A stretch of 64,000 bases of DNA from Methylophilus sp. Lineage in GTDB: Bacteria; Pseudomonadota; Gammaproteobacteria; Burkholderiales; Methylophilaceae. This document shows, piece after piece, positions 37,858 through 46,468 of this stretch. Below the pieces are notes generated by a model that was given only the letters and a program-made list of their open reading frames with translations, was not told the origin of the DNA and made no database searches. The stretch is taken from assembly GCA_030696695.1 (NCBI GenBank), contig JAUYRP010000012.1, forward strand, positions 1-64,000, given 5' to 3'. A program made the position numbers and the translations under genes. Numbering within the stretch: the stretch's first letter is position 1; each line of letters starts with the position of its first letter.

Positions 37858-38340
37858 TTAAGCAAACTCTGCTTGTCGATACACTTTTTCTTCGGTTAAT
37901 TGTTGCTTCAAACTTTCCTCTGCTTGATGTAAGCGAATCACCGCTTTTATTTTACCTTGTTCAAACATCAAGATGGCGTAAGCTACAGGCTGTTGTGCAT
38001 CAATCGGTGTAAATTTACCAAATCCATAACGTTGGTTACGAATCACTTGCCAAGCGCCTTTGGGCTCTGCAAACTCTGGGCGAGAAAAATGGTAGGCAAT
38101 TTGCGTGGAAGGCATGCTGTTGAGCTCATAGTCAGCATCACCAGTCATTGCAGTCCAACAATACTCATCGGCATCACTAGTAGGTTGTAACTGAAACAAA
38201 CACCACTGATCGTTTTGATACACCAGTTGAACCACGTTTTGGATGGTGTCTGCATATTGATTCATCACATAAAAAACACCTTGATCGTCTAAGGTAATCG
38301 CTTTGCCGTAGGCAGGTAATACAAAAAGATTACTTGGCAT
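37858..38340 (-). CDS. Protein of unknown function
   Basis: 160 residues from the ATG at 38340, with AAAGGGAG seven bases upstream; an adjacent GTG is less likely. It is a soluble beta-rich sequence rich in aromatic residues (FYVMNQYADTIQNVVQLVYQ, then KGAWQVIRNQRYGFGKF), with no signal peptide or membrane segment. No family recognised. It is the next gene downstream of sugE in the same direction, but 106 bp and an inverted repeat separate them. Confidence 0.7.
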   Translation of the reverse strand: MPSNLFVLPAYGKAITLDDQGVFYVMNQYADTIQNVVQLVYQNDQWCLFQLQPTSDADEYCWTAMTGDADYELNSMPSTQIAYHFSRPEFAEPKGAWQVIRNQRYGFGKFTPIDAQQPVAYAILMFEQGKIKAVIRLHQAEESLKQQLTEEKVYRQAEFA

Positions 38341-38416
38341 CACTACACTCCCTTTACTGTGAGAAGTTAAGTACAGTGTATGCGAAATACCAATGAATTA
38401 AAGCGTGAAACAAATA

Positions 38417-38441
38417 TACGTTAATGGTCTAATTTAACGTA
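38417..38441. repeat. 8-bp perfect inverted repeat between sugE and the 160-aa gene
   Basis: TACGTTAA and TTAACGTA around a 9-bp centre. It lies beyond the sugE stop and about 75 bp upstream of the next minus-strand gene. It may be an operator or processing site. No T-run follows on either strand. Confidence 0.5.
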
Positions 38442-38449
38442 CTCAGGCG

Positions 38450-38770
38450 TTAATTAGGCGTTGCTAATTTCAGCCCGACAATCCCCGCAACAATGAGCAA
38501 CAGGCTGACAATACGCCCAATATTGGCAGATTCATTAAACAAAACAATACCCAAGATGGCGGTGCCTACCGCACCCACCCCCACCCACACCGCATATGCG
38601 GTGCCTACGGGTAATGACTTCATCGCAAGGCCCAACAAGCCTACACTAATCACCATTGCGACAAGCGTAGCGACGCTTGGCCAAAGCTTTGTGAAACCAT
38701 CGGTATACTTTAAACCTATCGCCCAAGCAATCTCAAATAACCCAGCCAATACCAATATCAACCAATTCAT
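38450..38770 (-). CDS. sugE: SugE/Gdx small multidrug resistance family exporter
   Basis: 106 residues, four membrane helices, starting [22 protein letters not shown]; the central Glu (FEIAWA) is the substrate/proton site. [21 protein letters not shown] and [23 protein letters not shown] match SugE (guanidinium exporter) more than EmrE. No guanidine riboswitch is visible in the 50 bp upstream. It follows ydbL in the same orientation. Confidence 0.94.
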   Translation of the reverse strand: MNWLILVLAGLFEIAWAIGLKYTDGFTKLWPSVATLVAMVISVGLLGLAMKSLPVGTAYAVWVGVGAVGTAILGIVLFNESANIGRIVSLLLIVAGIVGLKLATPN

Positions 38771-38820
38771 ACTAACTTTCTGTGAAATATTAAGCGCGCC
38801 TACATGAAGACAGCTGGAAA

Positions 38821-39243
38821 TTATTTTTTGACCCAAGCACCAGCACTTTGATAAAACCAACCTGCTTGCGCTTTGTCAATCCAACGCCCGGCAAATGTAC
38901 TTTGAATTTCACCTTGCCATTCAGGGTGGCCATTGGCGGTTGCAATTTCTTTATATAAGCGCGCGCGATCTGCATTTTCATCTTTGACTAAACCTGCCAA
39001 ACCACCACGCTGCGAAAGCGGTACTGCACTTGCATCTTTGACTGCAATAAAACCATCTTGCGTCAACCCCACCGCACCTGCACTGTAATGCGTTTGCAAC
39101 TGCGCATGTCTCGCTTGCATGCTGGTTTTAATTGCACTAATCACTGGTGTGTTGGCTTCTAAATCAGGCGCAGCGTGCACTTGTTGCATACTGCTTACCA
39201 TCAAGATTGCACTGAGCAGTAACATCCATATTTGTTTATACAT
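38821..39243 (-). CDS. ydbL: YdbL family periplasmic protein (DUF1318)
   Basis: 140 residues from the ATG at 39243, with an AAAGG six bases upstream. Signal peptide about 1-24 (ending QVHA). The DUF1318 body has [21 protein letters not shown] and [15 protein letters not shown], ending with a [15 protein letters not shown] motif. In E. coli the YdbH-YnbE-YdbL set forms a periplasm-spanning phospholipid-transport bridge; all three are consecutive here. Confidence 0.9.
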   Translation of the reverse strand: MYKQIWMLLLSAILMVSSMQQVHAAPDLEANTPVISAIKTSMQARHAQLQTHYSAGAVGLTQDGFIAVKDASAVPLSQRGGLAGLVKDENADRARLYKEIATANGHPEWQGEIQSTFAGRWIDKAQAGWFYQSAGAWVKK

Positions 39244-39268
39244 GATCATTCCTTTGTCTTGACGCTTA

Positions 39269-39466
39269 TTATTCTGCTGGATTAGCCGGGGTATCTGCAG
39301 GCTGCGGTTGCGCACCTGATTGCTCATCTTTCAACTGCCACACTTCATCAATGATTTTATCGGCGGCTTTTTCAGCCGCAGCAGCTGGAAAGTAAATATT
39401 AATGGTGACGCAAGCTGGCAAAGCGATTACTGCAAATAGCCCTAAACCGAATATCCAATGTTTCAT
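39269..39466 (-). CDS. ynbE: YnbE family lipoprotein
   Basis: 65 residues with a lipobox (LPAC, Cys19). The signature CVTINIYFPAAAAEKAADKII follows directly, then an acidic/Pro-rich tail longer than that of E. coli YnbE. It is an outer-membrane lipoprotein that stacks on the YdbH bridge. Located between ydbL and ydbH with gaps of 25 and 50 bp. Confidence 0.93.
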   Translation of the reverse strand: MKHWIFGLGLFAVIALPACVTINIYFPAAAAEKAADKIIDEVWQLKDEQSGAQPQPADTPANPAE

Positions 39467-39516
39467 TTAAATTCCTTTTTATCTTATTACTTGATATGAC
39501 TAAACCGTTGATTTCG

Positions 39517-41475
39517 TTACTGCACGACTGCTTTGGTATTCCCATCAGTCACGCGTTGCATTCTGGCCAATAAATCTTTCCAACTCACATATTCGGTAAA
39601 GCCATTTACATTGACAGACGGCGCTCCTTTACCCTTAACGATGACAAAGCCAGTTGGGGTTGACTCTACACCGCCCATTTTGCAAATATCTTGCCTAAGC
39701 TGGCAACTCAACCCTATTTTTTCGTAATTAAACTCTTTAAAAAACCGTAAAAAAGTACGCTGCAACGCTGCCGCAGTGCCTTCACCACCAAGTGCTGTAA
39801 TATTTTCCACCGCTCTTTGTGATACTTTTTTAGTGTGCTTGCCGTCAGCCGTTTGTATAATGGCGTCCATGTGCACTGGCTTCCAATTTTCCAAGCGCAA
39901 ATCCTTCACATCCCCTTCTAGCTTACCTTCGATAGAACCAAAGTTGAAAGTACGTGTTAAATCACCCAAATCTATGTCGCGCATGGTTAAGTTTGCGTAT
40001 AACTTTGGGCCTATCCCTATCGGATTATCGATACGCAAATCTGACATCGCCACCATGCCTTTAAACATATTAAACTGCATTTGGCCATCCATGTTGAGTT
40101 GCTTATTAGCGTAAGTAATCAGAGGAACCTGTCCGTCAATCTTACCCTGCATTTCAGGCCAGCCCAAAGCCTTGCTGAAACTATTCATTGAAATGGGTTG
40201 CAGTTGCATTTGCAAATGCCAAACCATGCCATTGCCTATCCATGCTGCCGATACATTTTCAAACTGTAATGCGCCATCCAGCACTGGCAATGTGAGTTGC
40301 GGAGTGACAATCGAATAGCGATTAACTTCCGCTTTTAAGTAAGTTAACCCCAATGGTAGCCTAAGCATATGGCCACGCTCATATGCTAAAAATATCTGCT
40401 TGGCATCATCGTAATCCCATGGAATATGGGCATTGAGATTGGTAAATCCAAACTTTCCATCCAAGTCCTCAATCGTGGCATTTTCAATATTCAATTCAAA
40501 ATTCTGCGGTTGCATTTCTTCTACTTCAATATGCCAATCTGCTCTCCCAGAGACTTTTAAATTACCAAAAACAGACTTTTGCGCCATGGGCTGAATAAAA
40601 GTTTGATAGAGTCCAGCAAAATCCACTTCCCTCGCATCTAGTTTAATCGTATGAAAAGTTTTGGTTTTTACATCGATATCAGCGCTTGCAGAAAGACTCC
40701 CTATACCGCTCAGTTGCAAGTTAGCCTGTTGAATATTGAGCATCGGCGCCTGATAAGTACCAGCAATATCAAAGGTATTGCCTGCACGCCCAAAGTAAAA
40801 AGGTTGCCAAAATAGCTCGCCTTCTTGCCAATGAAACACGCCTTTCCAATGCCATTTGGATTGCACTAATTGAACAGATAACACGACATTTCCTGTGAGC
40901 TTCTCACCTGCATGCAAACCAGATGCATCGCTGAACTTAGCCTGCTTGAACTGAATATTCGCCTCGATACCCATAGGTTGCGGCAAAAAATCAATGGTAA
41001 ATGGAATATTGACGCGTTCCCCATAGTACAAACCATCCACGCAGTGCCATGTGTCTTGCTGTTTATTCTTTGGAATCAGACAGTTGAGCTTAAATTTAGC
41101 CCATTCGGTATCGCTGACAGGTTTAATTTCTGCGTCAAAAGTTAAGCTGGGTTGCGCATTACTGCTGCGATAATCCAAATAAATATTCGGGCTGCGCGCA
41201 TCAAACTGTGGTGTGGTGATTTGACGGGCGTTGATGAGCAAGGTGGTATTGGCTTTTAAATCCAACAATATATGGGCATCGTCTAGTTTGGCGCTGCCAT
41301 ATTGTAAGGATTTAGCATCGACCACTGCTTGGTCATTGCCGTTTAAATCTATGTTGACTTTTGCATCCGTCAATATCGCTTCATCGTACTGAATGCTATC
41401 TGCGGTTAAACTAATGTTGCTTAACGCATGCACGTTGGTGCAACACAACAGACCAAAAAGGGCGACACGCCACAT
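39517..41475 (-). CDS. ydbH: YdbH-like intermembrane phospholipid transport protein
   Basis: 652 residues from the ATG at 41475, which opens a signal-anchor-like segment (MWRVALFGLLCCTNVHALS). A long beta-rich body follows, of the AsmA/Tam/DUF3971 bridge type, with a conserved C-terminal block (SDLRIDNPIGIGPKLYANLT, then AVENITALGGEGTAAALQRTF). It is shorter than the 879-residue E. coli protein. The ATG begins one base after the cysM stop. Partner genes ynbE and ydbL follow. Confidence 0.85.
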   Translation of the reverse strand: MWRVALFGLLCCTNVHALSNISLTADSIQYDEAILTDAKVNIDLNGNDQAVVDAKSLQYGSAKLDDAHILLDLKANTTLLINARQITTPQFDARSPNIYLDYRSSNAQPSLTFDAEIKPVSDTEWAKFKLNCLIPKNKQQDTWHCVDGLYYGERVNIPFTIDFLPQPMGIEANIQFKQAKFSDASGLHAGEKLTGNVVLSVQLVQSKWHWKGVFHWQEGELFWQPFYFGRAGNTFDIAGTYQAPMLNIQQANLQLSGIGSLSASADIDVKTKTFHTIKLDAREVDFAGLYQTFIQPMAQKSVFGNLKVSGRADWHIEVEEMQPQNFELNIENATIEDLDGKFGFTNLNAHIPWDYDDAKQIFLAYERGHMLRLPLGLTYLKAEVNRYSIVTPQLTLPVLDGALQFENVSAAWIGNGMVWHLQMQLQPISMNSFSKALGWPEMQGKIDGQVPLITYANKQLNMDGQMQFNMFKGMVAMSDLRIDNPIGIGPKLYANLTMRDIDLGDLTRTFNFGSIEGKLEGDVKDLRLENWKPVHMDAIIQTADGKHTKKVSQRAVENITALGGEGTAAALQRTFLRFFKEFNYEKIGLSCQLRQDICKMGGVESTPTGFVIVKGKGAPSVNVNGFTEYVSWKDLLARMQRVTDGNTKAVVQ

Positions 41476-41476
41476 A

Positions 41477-42367
41477 TCAGCTTGGAAAGACTCCTGTAGA
41501 TAGATAGCGATCTCCGCGATCGCAGACGATGCTGACAATCACTGCGTTCTCTACTTCTCTGGATAGCTGAAGTGCTGTGTAAAGCGCACCTCCACTCGAA
41601 ATTCCAGCAAAAATACCTTCTTCCGTAGCGAGTCTGCGTGTCATATTTTCTGCATGTTTTTGGCTAACATATCGCAGTTCATCCACGCGCTTAGGGTCGT
41701 AAATTTTAGGCAAATACTCTTCTGGCCACTTGCGTATCCCTGGTATTTGCGAACCTTCTTCAGGCTGAACACCGATGATACGCACATTGGGATTCTGCTC
41801 TTTTAGAAACCGAGAAGTCCCCATAATCGTACCTGTAGTGCCCATGCTAGAGACAAAATGTGTCACTTGGCCCTCGGTATCTCGCCAAATTTCCGGACCA
41901 GTACCTTCGTAATGTGCCTGTGGATTATCTAAATTACCGAATTGGTCGAGCACAATGCCCTCACCTTCGGCTTGCAGTTTCATTGCGACATCTCTGGCCA
42001 GTTCCATACTGCCCTCTTTAGGCGTTAGCACTAATTCAGCACCATACGCTTTCATGCTCTGCCTACGTTCTATGCTTTGATTTTCCGGCATGACCAATAC
42101 CATTTTGTAACCGCGCATGGCGGCCACCATGGCTAACGCAATGCCAGTATTGCCACTAGTTGCTTCAATAAGGGTATCACCAGGCTTAATGTCGCCACGC
42201 GCTTCCGCACGTTGAATCATGCTATACGCGGGTCTATCTTTGACTGAACCAGCAGGATTATTGCCCTCTAATTTAAGCAAAATAGTATTACTAGTATTAC
42301 CCGCCATGCGTTGCAGTTTGACTAACGGGGTATTACCGACAAAGTCGTCTAACGTTTTAATCTTCAT
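41477..42367 (-). CDS. cysM: Cysteine synthase B
   Basis: 296 residues, PLP-dependent beta-replacement enzyme making cysteine or S-sulfocysteine from O-acetylserine. The PLP Lys43 lies in NNPAGSVKDRPA, with EATSGNTGIALAM and SSMGTTGTIMG phosphate loops. The sequence is CysM- rather than CysK-like (RVDELRYVSQKHAENMTRRL). Its ATG overlaps the preceding small gene as ATGA, and ydbH begins one base after its stop, so it sits in a coupled run dsbB - small membrane protein - cysM - ydbH. Confidence 0.95.
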   Translation of the reverse strand: MKIKTLDDFVGNTPLVKLQRMAGNTSNTILLKLEGNNPAGSVKDRPAYSMIQRAEARGDIKPGDTLIEATSGNTGIALAMVAAMRGYKMVLVMPENQSIERRQSMKAYGAELVLTPKEGSMELARDVAMKLQAEGEGIVLDQFGNLDNPQAHYEGTGPEIWRDTEGQVTHFVSSMGTTGTIMGTSRFLKEQNPNVRIIGVQPEEGSQIPGIRKWPEEYLPKIYDPKRVDELRYVSQKHAENMTRRLATEEGIFAGISSGGALYTALQLSREVENAVIVSIVCDRGDRYLSTGVFPS

Positions 42368-42627
42368 TTTTTCTTCACAAATCTAGCCAACAATGTCACC
42401 ACGACCACAATCACTGGGCCTGCAAACACACCATAATAAACAGCGTGAGCAATACTGGAGTTCATGCCAGCATCTGCGTACGCATGCCAAAAGCTGAAGG
42501 CGTTAAACCAACCATACACAAGGCATGCCAGCACAAATAGCAACAATGCCAGCAACCCAAGCTTAATACTCTTGCCCCAACTTCTCAGCGCATCTAATTC
42601 ATCTTGCTGACTGTTTTGTTCACTCAT
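42364..42627 (-). CDS. Small two-helix membrane protein between dsbB and cysM
   Basis: 87 residues from the ATG at 42627. A short polar N-terminus (NSQQDELDALRSWGKSIK) precedes two membrane helices (about 24-42 and 60-82) and a basic end (ARFVKKK). No cysteine in the mature region that could be a thiol site was seen except one Cys in helix 1. Family unknown. It overlaps dsbB and cysM by ATGA at each end, which strongly supports that it is translated. Confidence 0.8.
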   Translation of the reverse strand: MSEQNSQQDELDALRSWGKSIKLGLLALLLFVLACLVYGWFNAFSFWHAYADAGMNSSIAHAVYYGVFAGPVIVVVVTLLARFVKKK

Positions 42628-43133
42628 ACCGCTGACCGTTTCCACAACCAGATGGCGTAAGCAGCAAACGCAACAAACGATATTAAAGCTAGCTGTGGCA
42701 ATGTAAGTCCTAATAATGTCCAATCAATCGCAGCACAATCTCCCGTGCCACGGAATAATAATTTAAACGCTTTTTCTAGAGGGAAATTCTCAAACATATA
42801 ATCAAAACCAACACCACAGTCCGCAATCATGCTTTCTTTGTTGGCTTGCAAATACCAATGACGAATCGCCACGCCTGCCCCGCCTAAAGCAGTGATGACT
42901 TGTAACCCCATCAAGATAGTGTTGATGACTGTTTTAGGTGGCACAAATGCCGCAATCAAAAACAATACGCCCAAGCCCATAAATACCATACGCTGCGAAA
43001 TGCAGAGCGGGCAAGGTTCCAGTTGATAGGTGGTCTGTATTACCAATGCCAATGCCACAATGCCAAAGCAAAGCGCAAACCCAAGTAAATAACCTAATTT
43101 ACCTTGAGTTAGTCTTAATAAAAATGATGGCAT
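42624..43133 (-). CDS. dsbB: Disulfide bond formation protein DsbB
   Basis: 169 residues, four membrane helices. It reoxidises DsbA by passing electrons to quinone. The two periplasmic cysteine pairs are complete: Cys41/Cys44 (EPCPLCISQR) and Cys106/Cys133. The quinone-site Arg48 (ISQRM) is retained. It starts a coupled operon of thiol-related genes and is divergent from xseA across 61 bp. Confidence 0.96.
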   Translation of the reverse strand: MPSFLLRLTQGKLGYLLGFALCFGIVALALVIQTTYQLEPCPLCISQRMVFMGLGVLFLIAAFVPPKTVINTILMGLQVITALGGAGVAIRHWYLQANKESMIADCGVGFDYMFENFPLEKAFKLLFRGTGDCAAIDWTLLGLTLPQLALISFVAFAAYAIWLWKRSAV

Positions 43134-43194
43134 TTAACTGTCCTTTGCTTAAAACGCGTTTAACAAAACCAAATTGTAATGGATAATACTGTGT

Positions 43195-44397
43195 ATGGCA
43201 GTTTCTGACAGCACTCTACCCCAAAAAATCCTCACGGTAACCGAGTTAAACCGTCTTGCACGAGAAGTGCTCGAGATGAGTTTCCCCTTGTTTTGGGTGA
43301 GTGGGGAAATTTCCAATTTCACACGGGCTGCATCTGGTCACTGGTACTTTTCACTGAAAGATGCTGGGGCACAAGTACGTTGTGTCATGTTCAAGGGCCG
43401 CAACAGTTATGTCGACTTTGTGCCGCGCGAAGGCGATAAGATAGAAGCACGCTGTACGGTCACCTTATATGAAGCCAGAGGCGACTTTCAACTGACTGTT
43501 GAATTTGTGCAAAAAGCTGGTTTAGGTGCTTTATTCGAAGCGTATGAGCGCTTGAAACAAACACTGGCTGCACAAGGGTTGTTTGATGTTGCCAACAAAA
43601 AATCCATTCCTCAATACCCAAAAGCGATTGGTATCATCACTTCTGCTGACGCGGCTGCTTTAAGGGATGTACTCACCACGTTAAAGCGTCGCAATCCCTC
43701 CATATCAGTTGTGATTTACCCAACCCCTGTGCAAGGCAAGGGGGCAGCGCAGATGATTGCCAATGCCATTTCGACAGCGAGTCAACGTAATGAAGTCGAT
43801 ACGCTCATTGTGTGCAGAGGCGGCGGCAGTTTAGAAGACTTATGGCAATTTAATGAAGAAATTGTTGCGCGTGCTATTTATGACAGCCATATTCCAGTGA
43901 TCAGTGGTGTTGGTCATGAAACCGATTTTACCATTGCTGATTTTGTGGCTGACTTACGTGCAGCAACGCCCACTGCTGCCGCTGAATTAGCCTGTAGCGA
44001 TATGCTGGCTATGCGCAATCAAGTACTCATGCTGAGTAAATCTATACAGCAGCGATTACAAAAACGCATGCAGTCTGAAGCGCAACGCCTAGACTATTTA
44101 ACGAGGCGCCTGATCTCCCCCGCTCAAAAATTAGAGACCTCAAGAAATCATTTATATCAGCTGAAATTAAGAATGGTGGCAGGTGTAGAAAAGCAACTAC
44201 GCGGACATCAACACCAACTGCTATCGACTGCCGACCGATTACGGCTACTTAATCCAAGTGAAGTACTCAACAGAGGCTACGCCATTGTTAAAGACATGGA
44301 GCAGAATGTCATCTCTGATAGCCAACAACTTAACCCTCACCAACTCATCGAAATTACGTTTGCAAAAGGATCATTAAAAGCGAATATTTTAAAATAA
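43195..44397 (+). CDS. xseA: Exodeoxyribonuclease VII large subunit
   Basis: 400 residues. An N-terminal OB fold (about 14-110, with VSGEISNFTRAASGHWYFSLKD) is followed by the nuclease domain (GIITSADAAALRDVLTTLKRR, the segment VCRGGGSLEDLWQFNEE and HETDFTIADFVADLRAATPT), a coiled coil and the GYAIVKD C-terminal part. It is shorter than the E. coli protein (456) mainly in the coiled coil and tail. Its small subunit xseB is not in the window. Confidence 0.94.
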   Translation: MAVSDSTLPQKILTVTELNRLAREVLEMSFPLFWVSGEISNFTRAASGHWYFSLKDAGAQVRCVMFKGRNSYVDFVPREGDKIEARCTVTLYEARGDFQLTVEFVQKAGLGALFEAYERLKQTLAAQGLFDVANKKSIPQYPKAIGIITSADAAALRDVLTTLKRRNPSISVVIYPTPVQGKGAAQMIANAISTASQRNEVDTLIVCRGGGSLEDLWQFNEEIVARAIYDSHIPVISGVGHETDFTIADFVADLRAATPTAAAELACSDMLAMRNQVLMLSKSIQQRLQKRMQSEAQRLDYLTRRLISPAQKLETSRNHLYQLKLRMVAGVEKQLRGHQHQLLSTADRLRLLNPSEVLNRGYAIVKDMEQNVISDSQQLNPHQLIEITFAKGSLKANILK

Positions 44398-44504
44398 TAA
44401 TGGCCCAAATGAGCTATGTATAACACTTTACAGATAGTGGTTATTATGCAAATATCTAGTCAATTATTAATATAAATATTACTAAAATTGAGAGGGCATA
44501 ACTA

Positions 44505-45344
44505 ATGTCGTCCGCTGCAAAATCACTTGATTACACAAACCTAAAAAAACAGTTCTCTGAAAATGGGTACGTGCTTTTAAAACAGTTTTTTTCTGATGCA
44601 CAAATGCCTGCATTGCTTGATGCAATTCAAAAAGCTAAGCCCGCAGAAGGACAAGGCGGACTATCTAAAGGCACCATGCAGTTCCGTAGCAATCTGTTTT
44701 ACAACAGCCCGTTTATTCAATCATTCATTAGTCAACAAAAGGTTGTTGATTTTTTACAAAACATTATCGGCAAGGATTTTTGGATTCGCTGGGATCAGGC
44801 TGTCGGCAAAGGGCCACGCTCTCCTGTTTTTCCATGGCACCAAGATAACGGTTACAACGAACTAGCATGTGAACACTTTCAGTTTTGGATTGCTGTAACT
44901 AAATCTACGGCCGAAAACGGCACCATTGTCATCGTACCAAAAAGCCATCTAAACGGCAGACTAGGCCATTATTATGATGGCAAGCATACATGCTATACAG
45001 GCAATGTTAAAGACGAAATCATGATTGAGGCAGAAGCAGGCGATGTCTTATTATTTTCATCACTCACCTTACACAAAACGCTACCAAACATAACAGATGA
45101 CGACATCCGCTGGGCCTATGTACTAGAATTTATGTCTATTGAAGACTACGACCCAAGTGTACCTAGCCCCTACTTTCAAGTGTCTAAAGAAGGTAAGCCA
45201 TTTGGACAATTCATTCAACAGCATCCTGCAAAAAGCATTTTAACTGACTTGCAATATCACCTTAAAAAACTCAAAGGGCCGTTAAGGGCTGCAAGCAATA
45301 AACTCAAAAGCTTGGGTTCGACTAGAGTGCCGTCTTCAACATAA
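44505..45344 (+). CDS. Phytanoyl-CoA dioxygenase (PhyH) family protein
   Basis: 279 residues, Fe(II)/2-oxoglutarate oxygenase. The facial triad is visible as His112-x-Asp114 (WHQDNGYNE) and His190 (LTLHKTLPN), with an Arg a dozen residues later (RWAYVLEF) for 2-oxoglutarate. A strong GAGAGG precedes the ATG. The substrate cannot be told; bacterial members modify secondary metabolites, fatty acids or small amines. The C-terminus is rich in Lys/Ser. It borders a gene-poor tract and is not in an obvious operon. Confidence 0.88.
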   Translation: MSSAAKSLDYTNLKKQFSENGYVLLKQFFSDAQMPALLDAIQKAKPAEGQGGLSKGTMQFRSNLFYNSPFIQSFISQQKVVDFLQNIIGKDFWIRWDQAVGKGPRSPVFPWHQDNGYNELACEHFQFWIAVTKSTAENGTIVIVPKSHLNGRLGHYYDGKHTCYTGNVKDEIMIEAEAGDVLLFSSLTLHKTLPNITDDDIRWAYVLEFMSIEDYDPSVPSPYFQVSKEGKPFGQFIQQHPAKSILTDLQYHLKKLKGPLRAASNKLKSLGSTRVPSST

Positions 45345-45732
45345 AAATTGTTGGGTGTTACCGGTATTTTTGACACTCTGTAATAGCGGTTAGTCCACTT
45401 GCGTATGCCGTTTGGCATCAATGCGCTAATTTAAAAATGCTTTTCATTAGTATTAGAGGATATCGATACTTACTAGCTCCATCTACAGTTTGCTACGCCA
45501 ATTCCTCTGCTCCCTATTTAACCATCGACGTCACAACCTAACTGCACTCCAACTAGATGCTATAAAACAAGCTGGCGTGCAGCTTGTAAGCGAGCTTACT
45601 TTTAAAGCAAGGCCGTGCGAAGCGCTTTTTGTCTCATTCGCGATGCGTAACATTTTTATTTCATTTCCCCCGCCAATACCTTTAGCAAAGGTTAATTACC
45701 ACTCACATAATTAAATATACTACTGTATATTA
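45345..45732. other. Gene-poor intergenic tract with hairpins
   Basis: No ORF here has a good start, ribosome-binding site or recognisable sequence. Two short hairpins lie next to each other at 45568-45599, and a third (ATGCC-GTTT-GGCAT) at 45405-45418. No T-run marks a clear terminator. It may hold a small RNA or decayed sequence. Confidence 0.5.
45568..45599. repeat. Two tandem hairpins in the gene-poor tract
   Basis: CAAGCT/AGCTTG encloses seven bases. It shares its last base with GTAAGC-GA-GCTTAC, which is followed by TTTT. The second stem plus T-run could act as a weak terminator on plus. Confidence 0.4.
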
Positions 45733-45837
45733 TTGAACAAGTGTATAATTAAACCCACCCTAAAGCTCGTGCTCATATTCGTAGCTGCTATTGGGTTAAG
45801 CATCCTAAGCTTGATTTATTCGCGCAGTAAACCTTAA
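45733..45837 (+). CDS. Possible 34-aa single-helix membrane peptide
   Basis: From a TTG the frame gives 34 codons, mostly a hydrophobic helix (KLVLIFVAAIGLSILSLIY) ended by SRSKP, with a basic start. The helix plus positive ends has the look of a real membrane peptide, and it ends 19 bp before the lipoprotein gene. The start is uncertain, there is no strong ribosome-binding site, and 34 codons can arise by chance. Confidence 0.25.
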   Translation: MNKCIIKPTLKLVLIFVAAIGLSILSLIYSRSKP

Positions 45838-45856
45838 ATAAAAAGATAATTACAAC

Positions 45857-46273
45857 ATGATGAATTTAAACAAATCTACCTTATCCTTAATTAGCACAGT
45901 GACCTTTCTCACTGCTTGCGCATCAACACCTCCTCAAGTTGCAAACAAAAAAACTTACAATGTTTCAGGTCAGGAGTTAATATTTGGAGGGATTTTTTAT
46001 CCCGATAAAAATCAACTAACTATTACAGTAAATGACGACTCAATCATGAAAGGATCATTTCCCCCATTTACACCAACTAAAAATTTTCAAAGCAAGTACA
46101 AAGATATACCGATATCTGCACATTGCTATTTTGGGTCTGTATTGAGCTCAAAGGGGGGCGCATTTGGTATTGTGGCAGAAGCTATTCAATCCAAAAAAGG
46201 AGTTAGCTCAGATAAATGTGATATTTCAGTAAATTCAAAACAAGTGGAAACTTTATATTTTTATTCTTTATAG
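45857..46273 (+). CDS. Small lipoprotein of unknown function
   Basis: 138 residues. A signal peptide ends with a lipobox (LTAC, Cys21). The mature part is beta-rich, ends in VETLYFYSL, and contains one more Cys pair (HCYFGS and DKCDIS) that may form a disulfide. No family recognised. Codon use is more AT-rich than in neighbouring core genes, consistent with accessory or recently acquired DNA. Bases 46274-46468 after it hold nothing I can support. Confidence 0.75.
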   Translation: MMNLNKSTLSLISTVTFLTACASTPPQVANKKTYNVSGQELIFGGIFYPDKNQLTITVNDDSIMKGSFPPFTPTKNFQSKYKDIPISAHCYFGSVLSSKGGAFGIVAEAIQSKKGVSSDKCDISVNSKQVETLYFYSL

Positions 46274-46468
46274 TAGATATTGTTTGAAATGCCTTTAGCG
46301 TAAAAAGCACCTAATAACTTCAGCCCAAAATAATTCTTTGGACTTTACCCGTTTTAGTAAACGTTCACTGACGTCTAGCCTCTAGCTTGCCATGACACCC
46401 TCACTTAGGGGGTTGTGCTGGTAAGCGGTAATCGTATTTTTGTTAGTTTTAGTTTGCACTGCGGTTAG

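Noticed and set aside
38770-38821. Guanidine riboswitch before sugE
   Set aside because: Only 50 bp separate it from ydbL, and no paired hairpins with ACGR loops are visible.
45490-45714. 74-codon frame in the gene-poor tract
   Set aside because: TTG start, no ribosome-binding site, overlaps the two hairpins, and the predicted sequence is not protein-like.
45386-46468. Integron attC-like sites (GCGGTTAG at 45386 and 46461)
   Set aside because: The shared 8-mer lacks the paired core sites and long imperfect hairpin of attC, and no integrase is near.
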